DNA of 5,450 nucleotides from the NCBI GenBank assembly GCA_910589385.1, contig CAJUTU010000090.1:1-5450 (forward strand). The letters run 5' to 3'. Source of the stretch: an uncultured Lachnospiraceae bacterium. Its GTDB lineage: Bacteria; Bacillota; Clostridia; Lachnospirales; Lachnospiraceae. The notes under the pieces were generated by a model that was not told where the DNA came from, ran no database searches, and saw nothing but the letters and a program-made list of their open reading frames with translations. How positions within the stretch are numbered: position 1 is the stretch's first letter; each line of letters begins with the position of its first letter. Positions 1 to 5,399 of the stretch are shown one piece after another. The position numbers and the translations under genes are program-made.

Positions 1-53
1 CTTGAAAACCGTTTGTCCGCAAGGGCGCGTGGGTTCGAATCCCACCCTCTCCG
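1..53 (+). tRNA. tRNA-Ser(UGA), 3' part only
   Basis: The window opens inside the anticodon loop. The loop reads C-T-TGA-A-A at 1-7, so the anticodon TGA lies at 3-5 and reads UCA codons. It is followed by the 3' strand of the anticodon stem (8-12). A long variable arm (13-28) comes next, with a GTCC/GGGC stem closed by a GCAA loop, which marks a class II tRNA. The T arm is GTGGG-TTCGAAT-CCCAC (29-45). The 3' acceptor strand CCTCTCC (46-52) ends with the discriminator G at 53, as usual for tRNA-Ser. The next bases are CTA, so the CCA tail is not encoded and must be added after transcription. The 5' half lies outside the window. Confidence 0.95.
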
Positions 54-57
54 CTAT

Positions 58-93
58 GCTGCTGTATGTGACGCATACAGCAGCTTTTATTTT
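58..93 (+). terminator. Intrinsic terminator of the tRNA-Ser transcript
   Basis: A perfect 11-bp stem (58-68 with 74-84) with a 5-base loop is followed by the T-rich run TTTTATTTT at 85-93. It begins five bases after the tRNA-Ser end, so it should end that transcript and insulate the LytTR gene from tRNA read-through. Confidence 0.9.
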
Positions 94-197
94 ACCCGTA
101 ACTCAAACACCGCCGGAAAATAACCAGGCCACCTCCATGCAATATAAGGACAAAGTCTAATTATTGGAGGACATCCCGTGCATTTCAATGCAAAAAG

Positions 198-206
198 TGG
201 TATGAT
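198..206 (+). promoter_or_regulatory. Extended -10 promoter of the LytTR regulator gene
   Basis: TGGTATGAT is an extended -10 (TGn plus TATGAT, five of six matches to TATAAT). No good -35 hexamer is seen 16-18 bases upstream, which is common when the TG extension is present. Transcription would start near 213 and leave a leader of about 70 bases. The leader includes a small CATGCC/GGCATG hairpin (225-230 with 240-245). A second -10-like TATAGT (258-263) is a weaker alternative and also lacks a -35. Confidence 0.5.
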
Positions 207-219
207 TTACCATAAATCA
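203..219. promoter_or_regulatory. Inverted repeat over the -10 and start point, candidate operator
   Basis: TGATTTA (203-209) and TAAATCA (213-219) are perfect 7-base inverted arms around a CCA centre. The repeat overlaps the 3' half of the proposed -10 and the predicted +1, a typical place for a repressor or autoregulator site. It does not resemble the tandem direct-repeat sites usual for LytTR proteins, so the binding protein is unknown. Confidence 0.35.
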
Positions 220-272
220 ATATTCATGCCAAATACACGGGCATGGCTTTAAGCTTCTATAGTAATTACTGC

Positions 273-278
273 AGGTGG
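273..278 (+). promoter_or_regulatory. Ribosome binding site that fixes the LytTR start at 286
   Basis: AGGTGG lies seven bases before the ATG at 286. The in-frame TTG at 280 is only one base away from it, too close to be used. The ATG start also gives the usual receiver beginning, a short strand leading straight into the acidic residue. Confidence 0.7.
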
Positions 279-285
279 ATTGAAG

Positions 286-1014
286 ATGATTAGAGTGGCG
301 ATTGTTGACAATGGTACAGAGGCAGCAGAGAATACAAGGGCGATTGTAGAGAAAAGAGCAGAAAGGCTTTTAAAAAAGGGGAAAATAGAGATCCATGTAT
401 TTACAAATTCTAAATCAGCAACCTATGAATTGCGTGAAGGAAAATACTTTGATGTATTTCTTCTTGAGACAAAGATGCCGGTAATCAATGGCCTGGATCT
501 GGCAAAATATATCAGAAGTAAACAGAAAGAAGGGTATATCGTATTTCTGACTTCCCACCCGGAATTTGCCCTGGAAAGTTACGACAAAGGCATCCGTGCA
601 TATCAGTATATCCTGAAAGAAACAATGAAAACAAAATTACCGGAAGTGCTGGATGATATTTTTGAACAATGCATTCGCGAAGAAGACCAATATTACTATA
701 TCTTTAATCAGTATCGTACAGAGAAAATCCGTTTTCATGACATTATCCATGTAAAAAAGGATGGAAAAAACTGTATCCTTGTCACAAAGGACGGCATACA
801 TACAGACAGGACGACCATTATAAAAGCAAAACAGACATTAAATCTTCCTGTTTTCATACTGATTGAGCGAGGCAGCATTGTAAATATGGAGCATATTGAA
901 AAAATCTGTAAAAAAGAAGTGCATATGAACAATGGGGATATACTGGAGATCAGCAGGGCAAATGTGCAAAAGGTAAGAGATAAGGTGCTTCAGTATTGGG
1001 GTGTAAAATCTTAA
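286..1014 (+). CDS. LytTR-family response regulator with a Glu-substituted receiver
   Basis: A cytoplasmic transcription regulator of 242 residues, in the length range of AgrA/ComE-type regulators. Residues 1-120 form a receiver domain: the first strand ends in IVD-N (D8), the phospho-acceptor strand reads LLETKMP, the switch strand reads VFLTSHPEF, and ILKE carries the conserved Lys (K111) without the usual following Pro. Residues about 140-238 form a LytTR DNA-binding domain, seen best in the ERGSIVNMEHI, NNGDILEISR pattern. The usual phospho-acceptor Asp is Glu (E61, codon GAG at 466-468), and only one acidic-pocket residue remains. Ordinary phosphorylation is therefore unlikely, and Glu may mimic the active state (inference). 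No partner kinase or peptide-signal gene is beside it. The gene is monocistronic, A-rich in codon choice compared with its neighbours, and converges on the deacetylase gene. Targets cannot be read from the window. Confidence 0.9.
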   Translation: MIRVAIVDNGTEAAENTRAIVEKRAERLLKKGKIEIHVFTNSKSATYELREGKYFDVFLLETKMPVINGLDLAKYIRSKQKEGYIVFLTSHPEFALESYDKGIRAYQYILKETMKTKLPEVLDDIFEQCIREEDQYYYIFNQYRTEKIRFHDIIHVKKDGKNCILVTKDGIHTDRTTIIKAKQTLNLPVFILIERGSIVNMEHIEKICKKEVHMNNGDILEISRANVQKVRDKVLQYWGVKS

Positions 1015-1043
1015 AAAGAAATCCATTTAAATATTTTACAGCC

Positions 1044-1078
1044 ATGCAGAAAGCCTGCCGCTGGCAGTCTTTCTGCAT
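1044..1078. terminator. Long hairpin between convergent genes, probable bidirectional terminator
   Basis: ATGCAGAAAG (1044-1053) pairs perfectly with CTTTCTGCAT (1069-1078). After one C/T mismatch the stem continues with CTGCC/GGCAG around a GCT loop, giving 15 pairs. It lies between the stop codons of the LytTR gene (1014) and the deacetylase gene (1094). Neither side has a proper U tract. It may act as a weak bidirectional terminator or as a 3'-end stabilising hairpin for both messages. Confidence 0.6.
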
Positions 1079-1093
1079 ACGGGAGCATTAAGA

Positions 1094-1963
1094 TCAGCCT
1101 GCCTCGGCCAGCTGATCTAATGACCGGAAAGTATACCCCATTTCTTCCCATTTTGTCAGAAGCTCATCCAGGATATCTGCATTAGTCTTTGAAGTACTGT
1201 GGAGCAGGACAATAGCGCCAGGGTGAATCCGTCCTAAAAGTTTATCAAATGCTTCTTCTTTCGAAGGCTGGTTATTTTCGTACCAGTCTACATATGCCAG
1301 GCTCCAGAAAAAAGTTTTGTAGCCCAATTCTTTTGCCATCTGTAGGTTGCTTTCGCTATATTTCCCCTGAGGCGGACGATAGAATTTCTTCATCTCCTCC
1401 CCGGTGATTTCCTTGTAGGCGGCCTCTACATCCTTCAGTTCTTTCTCAAATGATTCCTTTGCTGCAATCTGCGACATGTCGGGATGATGATATGTATGGT
1501 TTCCTACCGTATGCCCTTCGCTGAGCATCCGCTTGACCAAATCCTGATTTGATGTAATATAAGTTCCGACCACAAAAAATGTTGCAGGAACGTTATGCTT
1601 TTTTAAGGCATCTAATATGGCAGGAGTGTTTCCATTTTCGAAGCCAGCATCAAAAGTCAGGTAAAGCACCTTTTCTTCGGTAATATCTGCATAGTATGCG
1701 TCATATTTTTTCAGTTCCCCGGCCGTTGCATTGGCAACAGGCGGTTTCCCTTCTTCCTGAAAACTTAAGCCCCAATTTCCTTCTGAAGGCTCAAGTATCG
1801 AGCCAATTGACGCTGTTTCATGAGAAATCTGTTCCTGGAGCAGAGCCGCAAAATGCCCAAAAAAGAAAGCAGCCAGAAAAAGCAGGGTAAGCTTCCCGAT
1901 ACGCAGAAGAATGGCCTTATTTTTTTTTATTTTACTCAGTATTGGAGAGTTGTTAGAGTCCAT
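1094..1963 (-). CDS. pdaA: PdaA-type polysaccharide (peptidoglycan MurNAc) deacetylase
   Basis: A membrane-anchored carbohydrate esterase family 4 enzyme of 289 residues. Residues about 18-42 form one hydrophobic segment, so the catalytic domain (about 95-285) should face outside the membrane. The motifs appear in order: TFDAG (103-107, catalytic base D105), H-T-Y-H-H (metal ligands H156 and H160), RPPQGK (196-201), W-SLAYVDW (220-227) and LLHS (H255). The YLTFDxGxENG start and the AYVDW motif resemble PdaA, which removes acetyl from N-acetylmuramic acid during muramic-delta-lactam formation in spore cortex. The second Asp of the usual TFDDG is Ala; PdaA proteins also deviate there. The ATG at 1963 has AGGTG (1971-1975) seven bases upstream. 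The gene is transcribed alone. A run of nine A residues spans codons 12-15. A vegetative peptidoglycan deacetylase is the main alternative; the family is certain, the PdaA role likely. Confidence 0.88.
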   Translation of the reverse strand: MDSNNSPILSKIKKNKAILLRIGKLTLLFLAAFFFGHFAALLQEQISHETASIGSILEPSEGNWGLSFQEEGKPPVANATAGELKKYDAYYADITEEKVLYLTFDAGFENGNTPAILDALKKHNVPATFFVVGTYITSNQDLVKRMLSEGHTVGNHTYHHPDMSQIAAKESFEKELKDVEAAYKEITGEEMKKFYRPPQGKYSESNLQMAKELGYKTFFWSLAYVDWYENNQPSKEEAFDKLLGRIHPGAIVLLHSTSKTNADILDELLTKWEEMGYTFRSLDQLAEAG

Positions 1964-1992
1964 AGGACATCACCTGTATTGGTTCTCTATAT

Positions 1993-2020
1993 ATTCTATT
2001 CCCAGAAAAGCAGAATATGC
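1993..2020 (-). promoter_or_regulatory. Possible sporulation (sigma-E-like) promoter of the deacetylase
   Basis: On the - strand GCATATT (2014-2020) matches the sigma-E -35 pattern KMATATT. It is followed after 13 bases by AATAGAAT (1993-2000), which matches five of the seven fixed positions of CATACAnT. Transcription would start near 1986, giving a leader of about 22 bases that just includes the ribosome binding site. No convincing sigma-A pair was found in this gap. The match was made by eye and is tentative. Confidence 0.35.
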
Positions 2021-2063
2021 CGGCCAAGGCCAGAACAAGGAGCAATCCCAATCACAAATTCTG

Positions 2064-2103
2064 AAAAACAGATACCCCGCAGGATGCCTGCAGGGTATCT
2101 GTT
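2064..2103 (-). terminator. Intrinsic terminator of the synthetase-ABC operon
   Basis: On the - strand, AACAGATACCC (2103-2093) pairs perfectly with GGGTATCTGTT (2077-2067). Inside it, past one mismatch, a second GCAGG/CCTGC stem closes on a 3-base loop. A run of T follows: the five A residues at 2064-2068 on the + strand. The ABC gene's stop codon TAA (2104-2102) lies in the base of the stem, so transcription ends right after translation. This separates the operon from the deacetylase gene. Confidence 0.85.
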
Positions 2104-3868
2104 ATTTCATGCGTTCCGCCATTGTATAGAATTGGTAATATATACCTTCCTGTGCCATCAGTGTATCGTGGCTGCCTTCCTCAGTGATTCCCTGATCCGT
2201 AAGGACAAGGATCCTGTCTGAATTTTTGATACTGGAAAGCCGGTGCGCAATAGTGATGGTCGTCCTGCCTTCTGACAATTGATTTAGAGAGCGTGCTACC
2301 GCAAATTCGCTTTCATTATCCAGCGCCGAGGTCGCCTCATCCAAAATCATGATGGGAGGATTTTTTAAGAACACCCTGGCAATGCTGATGCGCTGCTTCT
2401 GTCCTCCAGACAATTTTACCCCCCGTTCTCCCACATAAGTATCATATCCATCTTTCAATTCACGGATAAATTCATCCGCGCCAGCCTTCTTAGCCGCCTC
2501 CACAGCCTCTTCTTTCGAAGCGTCCGGATTTCCATATAAAATATTTTCCAGCACAGTACCAGAAAACAGATAAACATCCTGTTGTACGATACCGATATTT
2601 TTCCGAAGGCTTTTTAATGTGAAAGATTTGATATCATCCCCGTCAATACGTATCACACCGTCACTGATATCATAAAACCTGGGAATCAGATTGCACAGTG
2701 TAGTCTTTCCGCCGCCGGATGGCCCTACAATGGCCAGCTTTTCTCCTGCGCATACCGTAAGGTTTAAATGACGGAATACGGTGTTGTGGTCGTCCGGATA
2801 TTCAAATGAAACGTCTTCAAAAGAAATATCTCCTTTAGGCACACCCATTTCCTTTGCATCCGGCTCATCAAAAATTTCTACATCTGCATCCATAATCTGA
2901 AGAAAACGTTCAATTCCGGTCAGCCCTCTCTGAAATTGCTCGGCAAATTCAATGATTCTTCGAATGGTAGCAATCAGCGTTGTAACATACATAACGTATG
3001 CCACCAAATCTCCAGCCGTAATATATCTTTTTACAAGGAAAATACCGCCCATCAAGACCACGGTCAGATTCATCAATCCGTCAAATGCACGGGTTGACGC
3101 CTGGAATGCAGCCATGTATTTGTAGGTTTCCCTTTTGATATCATAAAATTTTACGTTACCCTTTTCAAACTTGTCAATCTCCACCTCTTCGTTGGTAAAG
3201 GCCTTTACGACCTTTTGCCCCAGCAGGCTGTCTTCAATCGAAGCATTGAGTTCTCCGATTTGGACACGCTGCTTCGCAAATGCCCTGCGGCTTCTCCGGT
3301 TCAATTTGATACAGACATATGCCATAACAGGCACGATAATAAATATCATCAGAGTAAGCGGAAGATTTACAGAAGCTAGTATGATGAAAGAAATCACCGC
3401 TTTTACTGCCGCAATAAAAAATTCCTCCGGGCAATGATGGGAAAACTCTGTGACATCAAATAAATCATTGGTAATCCGCCCCATGATCTGTCCGACTTTT
3501 GTATTATTGTAATAGGTATTGGACAACTTCTGCAGATGCGCATAAGCATCCCGCCGCATATCTGTCTCAATCGCCGCGCCCATGACATGCCCCATATTTG
3601 CCATATAATAATTTGCCATGCAGTCAATGAGACGGAGCACAAGGTATAAAAGCGCCAATTTCCCTACAATTTCAACTGTCAAAACAGTCAGGTCTTTCAT
3701 GCCTGTGTTTGTAATATAACGAATGATCATAGGGAGCACCAGCTCACACAGAGTGGTAAGGGACGCGCAAAATAAATCCATGGCAAGCACGCCCCAATGA
3801 TTTCTGTAATAAGGAAGAAACCTTTTCATCAATTCTTTTGTCGTATATTCTTTATTGTTTTCTGACAT
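2102..3868 (-). CDS. ABC exporter half-transporter (fused permease and ATPase)
   Basis: A multidrug/lipid-type ABC exporter subunit of 588 residues. A six-helix exporter membrane domain (about 20-315) precedes an ATP-binding domain (about 347-588), so two copies should form the working transporter in the cytoplasmic membrane. All ATPase motifs are intact: Walker A GPSGGGKT (382-389), Q-loop VQQD (Q430), signature LSGGQ (486-490), Walker B ILDE (508-511, catalytic E511), D-loop SALD and switch H542. It resembles the MsbA/BmrA/LmrA group; substrate cannot be told, and no peptidase domain for bacteriocin export is present. The ATG at 3868 is chosen because GGAGG lies five bases upstream; an in-frame TTG at 3886 overlaps the previous gene's stop region and has no proper site. 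It starts 14 bases after the alarmone synthetase gene with no terminator between, so it is the second gene of that operon. Confidence 0.95.
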   Translation of the reverse strand: MSENNKEYTTKELMKRFLPYYRNHWGVLAMDLFCASLTTLCELVLPMIIRYITNTGMKDLTVLTVEIVGKLALLYLVLRLIDCMANYYMANMGHVMGAAIETDMRRDAYAHLQKLSNTYYNNTKVGQIMGRITNDLFDVTEFSHHCPEEFFIAAVKAVISFIILASVNLPLTLMIFIIVPVMAYVCIKLNRRSRRAFAKQRVQIGELNASIEDSLLGQKVVKAFTNEEVEIDKFEKGNVKFYDIKRETYKYMAAFQASTRAFDGLMNLTVVLMGGIFLVKRYITAGDLVAYVMYVTTLIATIRRIIEFAEQFQRGLTGIERFLQIMDADVEIFDEPDAKEMGVPKGDISFEDVSFEYPDDHNTVFRHLNLTVCAGEKLAIVGPSGGGKTTLCNLIPRFYDISDGVIRIDGDDIKSFTLKSLRKNIGIVQQDVYLFSGTVLENILYGNPDASKEEAVEAAKKAGADEFIRELKDGYDTYVGERGVKLSGGQKQRISIARVFLKNPPIMILDEATSALDNESEFAVARSLNQLSEGRTTITIAHRLSSIKNSDRILVLTDQGITEEGSHDTLMAQEGIYYQFYTMAERMK

Positions 3869-3873
3869 ATACC

Positions 3874-3878
3874 CCTCC
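3874..3878 (-). promoter_or_regulatory. Ribosome binding site that fixes the ABC transporter start
   Basis: GGAGG on the - strand lies five bases before the ATG at 3868 and five bases beyond the stop codon of the synthetase gene. It sits inside the extra codons that a TTG start at 3886 would add, which argues against that longer reading. Confidence 0.8.
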
Positions 3879-3882
3879 AAAT

Positions 3883-4998
3883 TCAAATCTGTTCTTCTGC
3901 CTGGGGCGGGCTTTTCGGCTTCAACAGCGCAGTATGTGATTTATCAATTTTATTGCGGATCTGCATCATCTGATAGTCCAGCACATCAATGGCATCTGCA
4001 CAGACTTTTAGCTGTCTCTCGATTTCCTCTGTATTTTCCAAATCTTTTTTGTATCTCAGCTTGTGCTCCAGGCTTGCCCAGAAATCCATGGCAATGGTGC
4101 GGAACTGCATTTCTACCTTTACATATTTTTTCTCCCTGGACAGAAAGATCGGCACATCCAATATCAGGTGCAGGCTCCGATAGCCATTAGCCTTTGGATT
4201 CTTGATATAATCTTTTTTCTTCAATAGAATGATGTCATCCGGCCTGACAACAAGATCTGCCAGACGGTAAATATCGTCTGGAAAAGAACAGATGACACGA
4301 ACCCCTGCAACATCCGTCAAATTTTCTTCAATACTTTCTACTGTAATCGGAAAACCTTTACGCTCCAGTTTTTCATAAATACTTTCTGCTGATTTCAGCC
4401 TGCTTTTAATGGACTCAAATGGATTCCGGTTATACTCCTGCGAAAATTCTGCATACAAGACTTTCAGCTTTGCCTCAACTACCATGATCGCACTGCTGTA
4501 CTGCATCATCAAATGGTTAAAAAGCTCTGTGTCCCTTAACTTTTCCGCCTGGATCTGGATAATCCGCCCCTGCTCTGCCAATACCTTTGTCTGGCTTTCT
4601 ACCTTCTGCTCCAGAATATTTTTACAGGAGAACAATTCTACGATATTTTGGACCCTGTTTTTTACAATAGAACTTTCGAATGGCTTATGGATAAAATCCA
4701 GGACTCCCATCCCAAGGCAGGCACTTTCAATCTCAGCGGAATCCTCGGCGCTTATGATAAGCACAGGGATTTTTTCCATCCATTGGTTCTTTTTCATCCA
4801 TTCAAGAACTGCATAGCCGTCCATATTCGGCATCTGCAAGTCCAGAAGAAGCGCTGCAAGTTTCCCCTCACATTCCAGCAGCTTCCGTACAGCCTGTTCC
4901 CCATCCCCCGCTGCCTCAACGATATAACTTCCCCCCAGCATATCGCGTAAAATTTCGCGATTGATCTCCACATCATCTACCACCAATATCTTTTGCAC
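3883..4998 (-). CDS. Receiver-domain/(p)ppGpp synthetase fusion protein
   Basis: A cytoplasmic fusion of 371 residues. Residues 1-125 are a canonical receiver: acidic pair D8-D9 in LVVDD, phospho-acceptor D53 in LLLDLQMP, switch S83 in LIISAED, and K105 in HKPF. Residues about 126-165 form a charged helical, probably coiled-coil linker. Residues about 170-320 are a RelA/SpoT-type synthetase close to small alarmone synthetases (RelQ/RelP; YjbM/YwaC in Bacillus). It has RLKS plus K210, D229 in DVAGVR, the GTP-binding loop with KNPKANGYRSLH (Y273, H277), catalytic E296 in VEMQFRT, and WASLEHK. These enzymes move pyrophosphate from ATP to GTP or GDP. There is no hydrolase (HD) domain. A helical tail rich in Pro, Lys and Glu ends the protein. 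The GTG start at 4998 is preferred because it has a good ribosome site and the ATG at 5046 lies upstream of the predicted transcript. Inference: kinase signalling switches alarmone synthesis. No kinase gene is adjacent. Family and fusion are clear; the direction of control is unknown. Confidence 0.95.
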   Translation of the reverse strand: MQKILVVDDVEINREILRDMLGGSYIVEAAGDGEQAVRKLLECEGKLAALLLDLQMPNMDGYAVLEWMKKNQWMEKIPVLIISAEDSAEIESACLGMGVLDFIHKPFESSIVKNRVQNIVELFSCKNILEQKVESQTKVLAEQGRIIQIQAEKLRDTELFNHLMMQYSSAIMVVEAKLKVLYAEFSQEYNRNPFESIKSRLKSAESIYEKLERKGFPITVESIEENLTDVAGVRVICSFPDDIYRLADLVVRPDDIILLKKKDYIKNPKANGYRSLHLILDVPIFLSREKKYVKVEMQFRTIAMDFWASLEHKLRYKKDLENTEEIERQLKVCADAIDVLDYQMMQIRNKIDKSHTALLKPKSPPQAEEQI

Positions 4999-5003
4999 AG
5001 TAT

Positions 5004-5009
5004 CCACCT
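5004..5009 (-). promoter_or_regulatory. Ribosome binding site that fixes the fusion protein's GTG start
   Basis: AGGTGG on the - strand lies five bases before the GTG at 4998. The upstream in-frame ATG at 5046 has only an AGG directly touching it, with no room for ribosome spacing, and falls within the promoter. The GTG start gives the standard receiver opening (M-Q-K-I-L-V-V-D-D). Confidence 0.8.
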
Positions 5010-5037
5010 CGTTTTCTCGCTTTCGTGGTTTGATAAT

Positions 5038-5066
5038 ATGATACATCCTAAGGAGCTGTATGTAAA
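5038..5066 (-). promoter_or_regulatory. Sigma-A promoter of the synthetase-ABC operon
   Basis: On the - strand TTTACA (5061-5066) and TATCAT (5038-5043) are separated by exactly 17 bases; each matches the consensus at five of six positions. Transcription should start near 5031, leaving a leader of about 33 bases before the GTG. It lies just downstream of the tRNA cluster's terminator, so the operon has its own promoter. Confidence 0.75.
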
Positions 5067-5080
5067 TATCCTACAGCCCT
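5051..5080. promoter_or_regulatory. Imperfect inverted repeat flanking the -35 box, candidate operator
   Basis: GCTGTA (5055-5060) and TACAGC (5072-5077) are perfect 6-base inverted arms; AGG/CCT bases extend them outward if one base is bulged. The arms surround the -35 hexamer at 5061-5066, where a bound regulator would block or help RNA polymerase. The repeat is upstream of the predicted start, so it would act as DNA and not as an mRNA hairpin, unless tRNA transcripts read through. Confidence 0.35.
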
Positions 5081-5119
5081 TAAAATAGAACCCCCGTAAA
5101 AACATCGGTTTTACGGGGG
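5081..5119 (-). terminator. Intrinsic terminator of the tRNA Asp-Val-Leu cluster
   Basis: CCCCCGTAAAA pairs perfectly with TTTTACGGGGG (5091-5101 with 5109-5119, 11 pairs), and on the - strand the stem is followed by TTCTATTTTAA. It lies about 40 bases after the tRNA-Leu end and ends the tRNA transcript before the synthetase promoter. Confidence 0.88.
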
Positions 5120-5157
5120 AACACTCGCATATCAATATTCGATTGCCAAAAAGAAAA

Positions 5158-5243
5158 TGCCGCAGACCGGAATCGAACCGGTACGGGTATCACTACCCAC
5201 GGGATTTTAAGTCCCGGGCGTCTGCCAGTTCCGCCACTGCGGC
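5158..5243 (-). tRNA. tRNA-Leu(UAA)
   Basis: A complete 86-base class II tRNA. The acceptor strands GCCGCAG (5243-5237) and CTGCGGC (5165-5159) pair fully, with discriminator A at 5158. The anticodon stem CGGGA/TCCCG encloses the loop C-T-TAA-A-A, with anticodon TAA at 5209-5207, which reads UUA. A long variable arm with a GGGTA/TACCC stem and a T arm CCGG-TTCGATT-CCGG follow. The next bases are TTT, so CCA is not encoded. It is the last gene of the tRNA cluster. Confidence 0.96.
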
Positions 5244-5251
5244 TTACCATA

Positions 5252-5324
5252 TGGGGCCTATAGGGCTCGAACCTATGACCCTCTGCTTGTAAGGCAGATG
5301 CTCTCCCAGCTGAGCTAAGACCCC
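5252..5324 (-). tRNA. tRNA-Val(UAC)
   Basis: A complete 73-base tRNA. The acceptor stem GGGGTCT/AGGCCCC has one G-U pair, and the discriminator A is at 5252. The D arm contains TTAGCTCAGCTGGGAGAGC. The anticodon stem TCTGC/GCAGA encloses C-T-TAC-A-A, with anticodon TAC at 5291-5289, which reads GUA. The T arm is ATAGG-TTCGAGC-CCTAT. CCA is not encoded. Only eight bases separate it from tRNA-Leu, so the two are surely cotranscribed. The 75 bases between it and tRNA-Asp are AT-rich, hold a 10-base palindrome (5340-5349), and show no promoter I trust. Confidence 0.96.
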
Positions 5325-5399
5325 ATAAAATATTATGCAATACTAGTATATAAGTATCGCTTGTATATCCGACGACCATCAATCGCCAAATATACAAAA

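Noticed and set aside
178..252. Small 24-codon GTG-started ORF preceded by GGAGG (166-170), a possible leader or signal peptide upstream of the LytTR gene
   Set aside because: Its start lies upstream of the proposed promoter's start point (about 213), the product has no Cys or other signal-peptide feature, no promoter for it is seen, and GGAGG can pair with CCTCC at 132-136. Support is too weak for a gene call.
2022..2031. GGCC-AA-GGCC inverted repeat upstream of the deacetylase
   Set aside because: The arms are only four bases; this could be chance and there is nothing to link it to regulation.
1696..2221. Overlapping + strand open frames across the start of the deacetylase gene and the ABC gene's end
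   Set aside because: They cross two genes on the other strand and a terminator hairpin, and have no domain or good ribosome site.
3171..3642. Open frames on both strands inside the ABC transporter gene
   Set aside because: They are shadows in other frames of a gene with strong, continuous family motifs.
4409..4976. Open frames on both strands inside the receiver part of the fusion gene
   Set aside because: They have no recognisable domain and overlap a clearly coding receiver and linker; they are shadows.
5340..5349. Perfect palindrome ATACTAGTAT between tRNA-Val and tRNA-Asp
   Set aside because: AT-rich short palindromes are common; no promoter, terminator or attachment-site duplication accompanies it.
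5080..5397. Open reading frame of about 105 codons on the - strand
   Set aside because: It runs through two complete tRNA genes and their terminator, so it is not coding.
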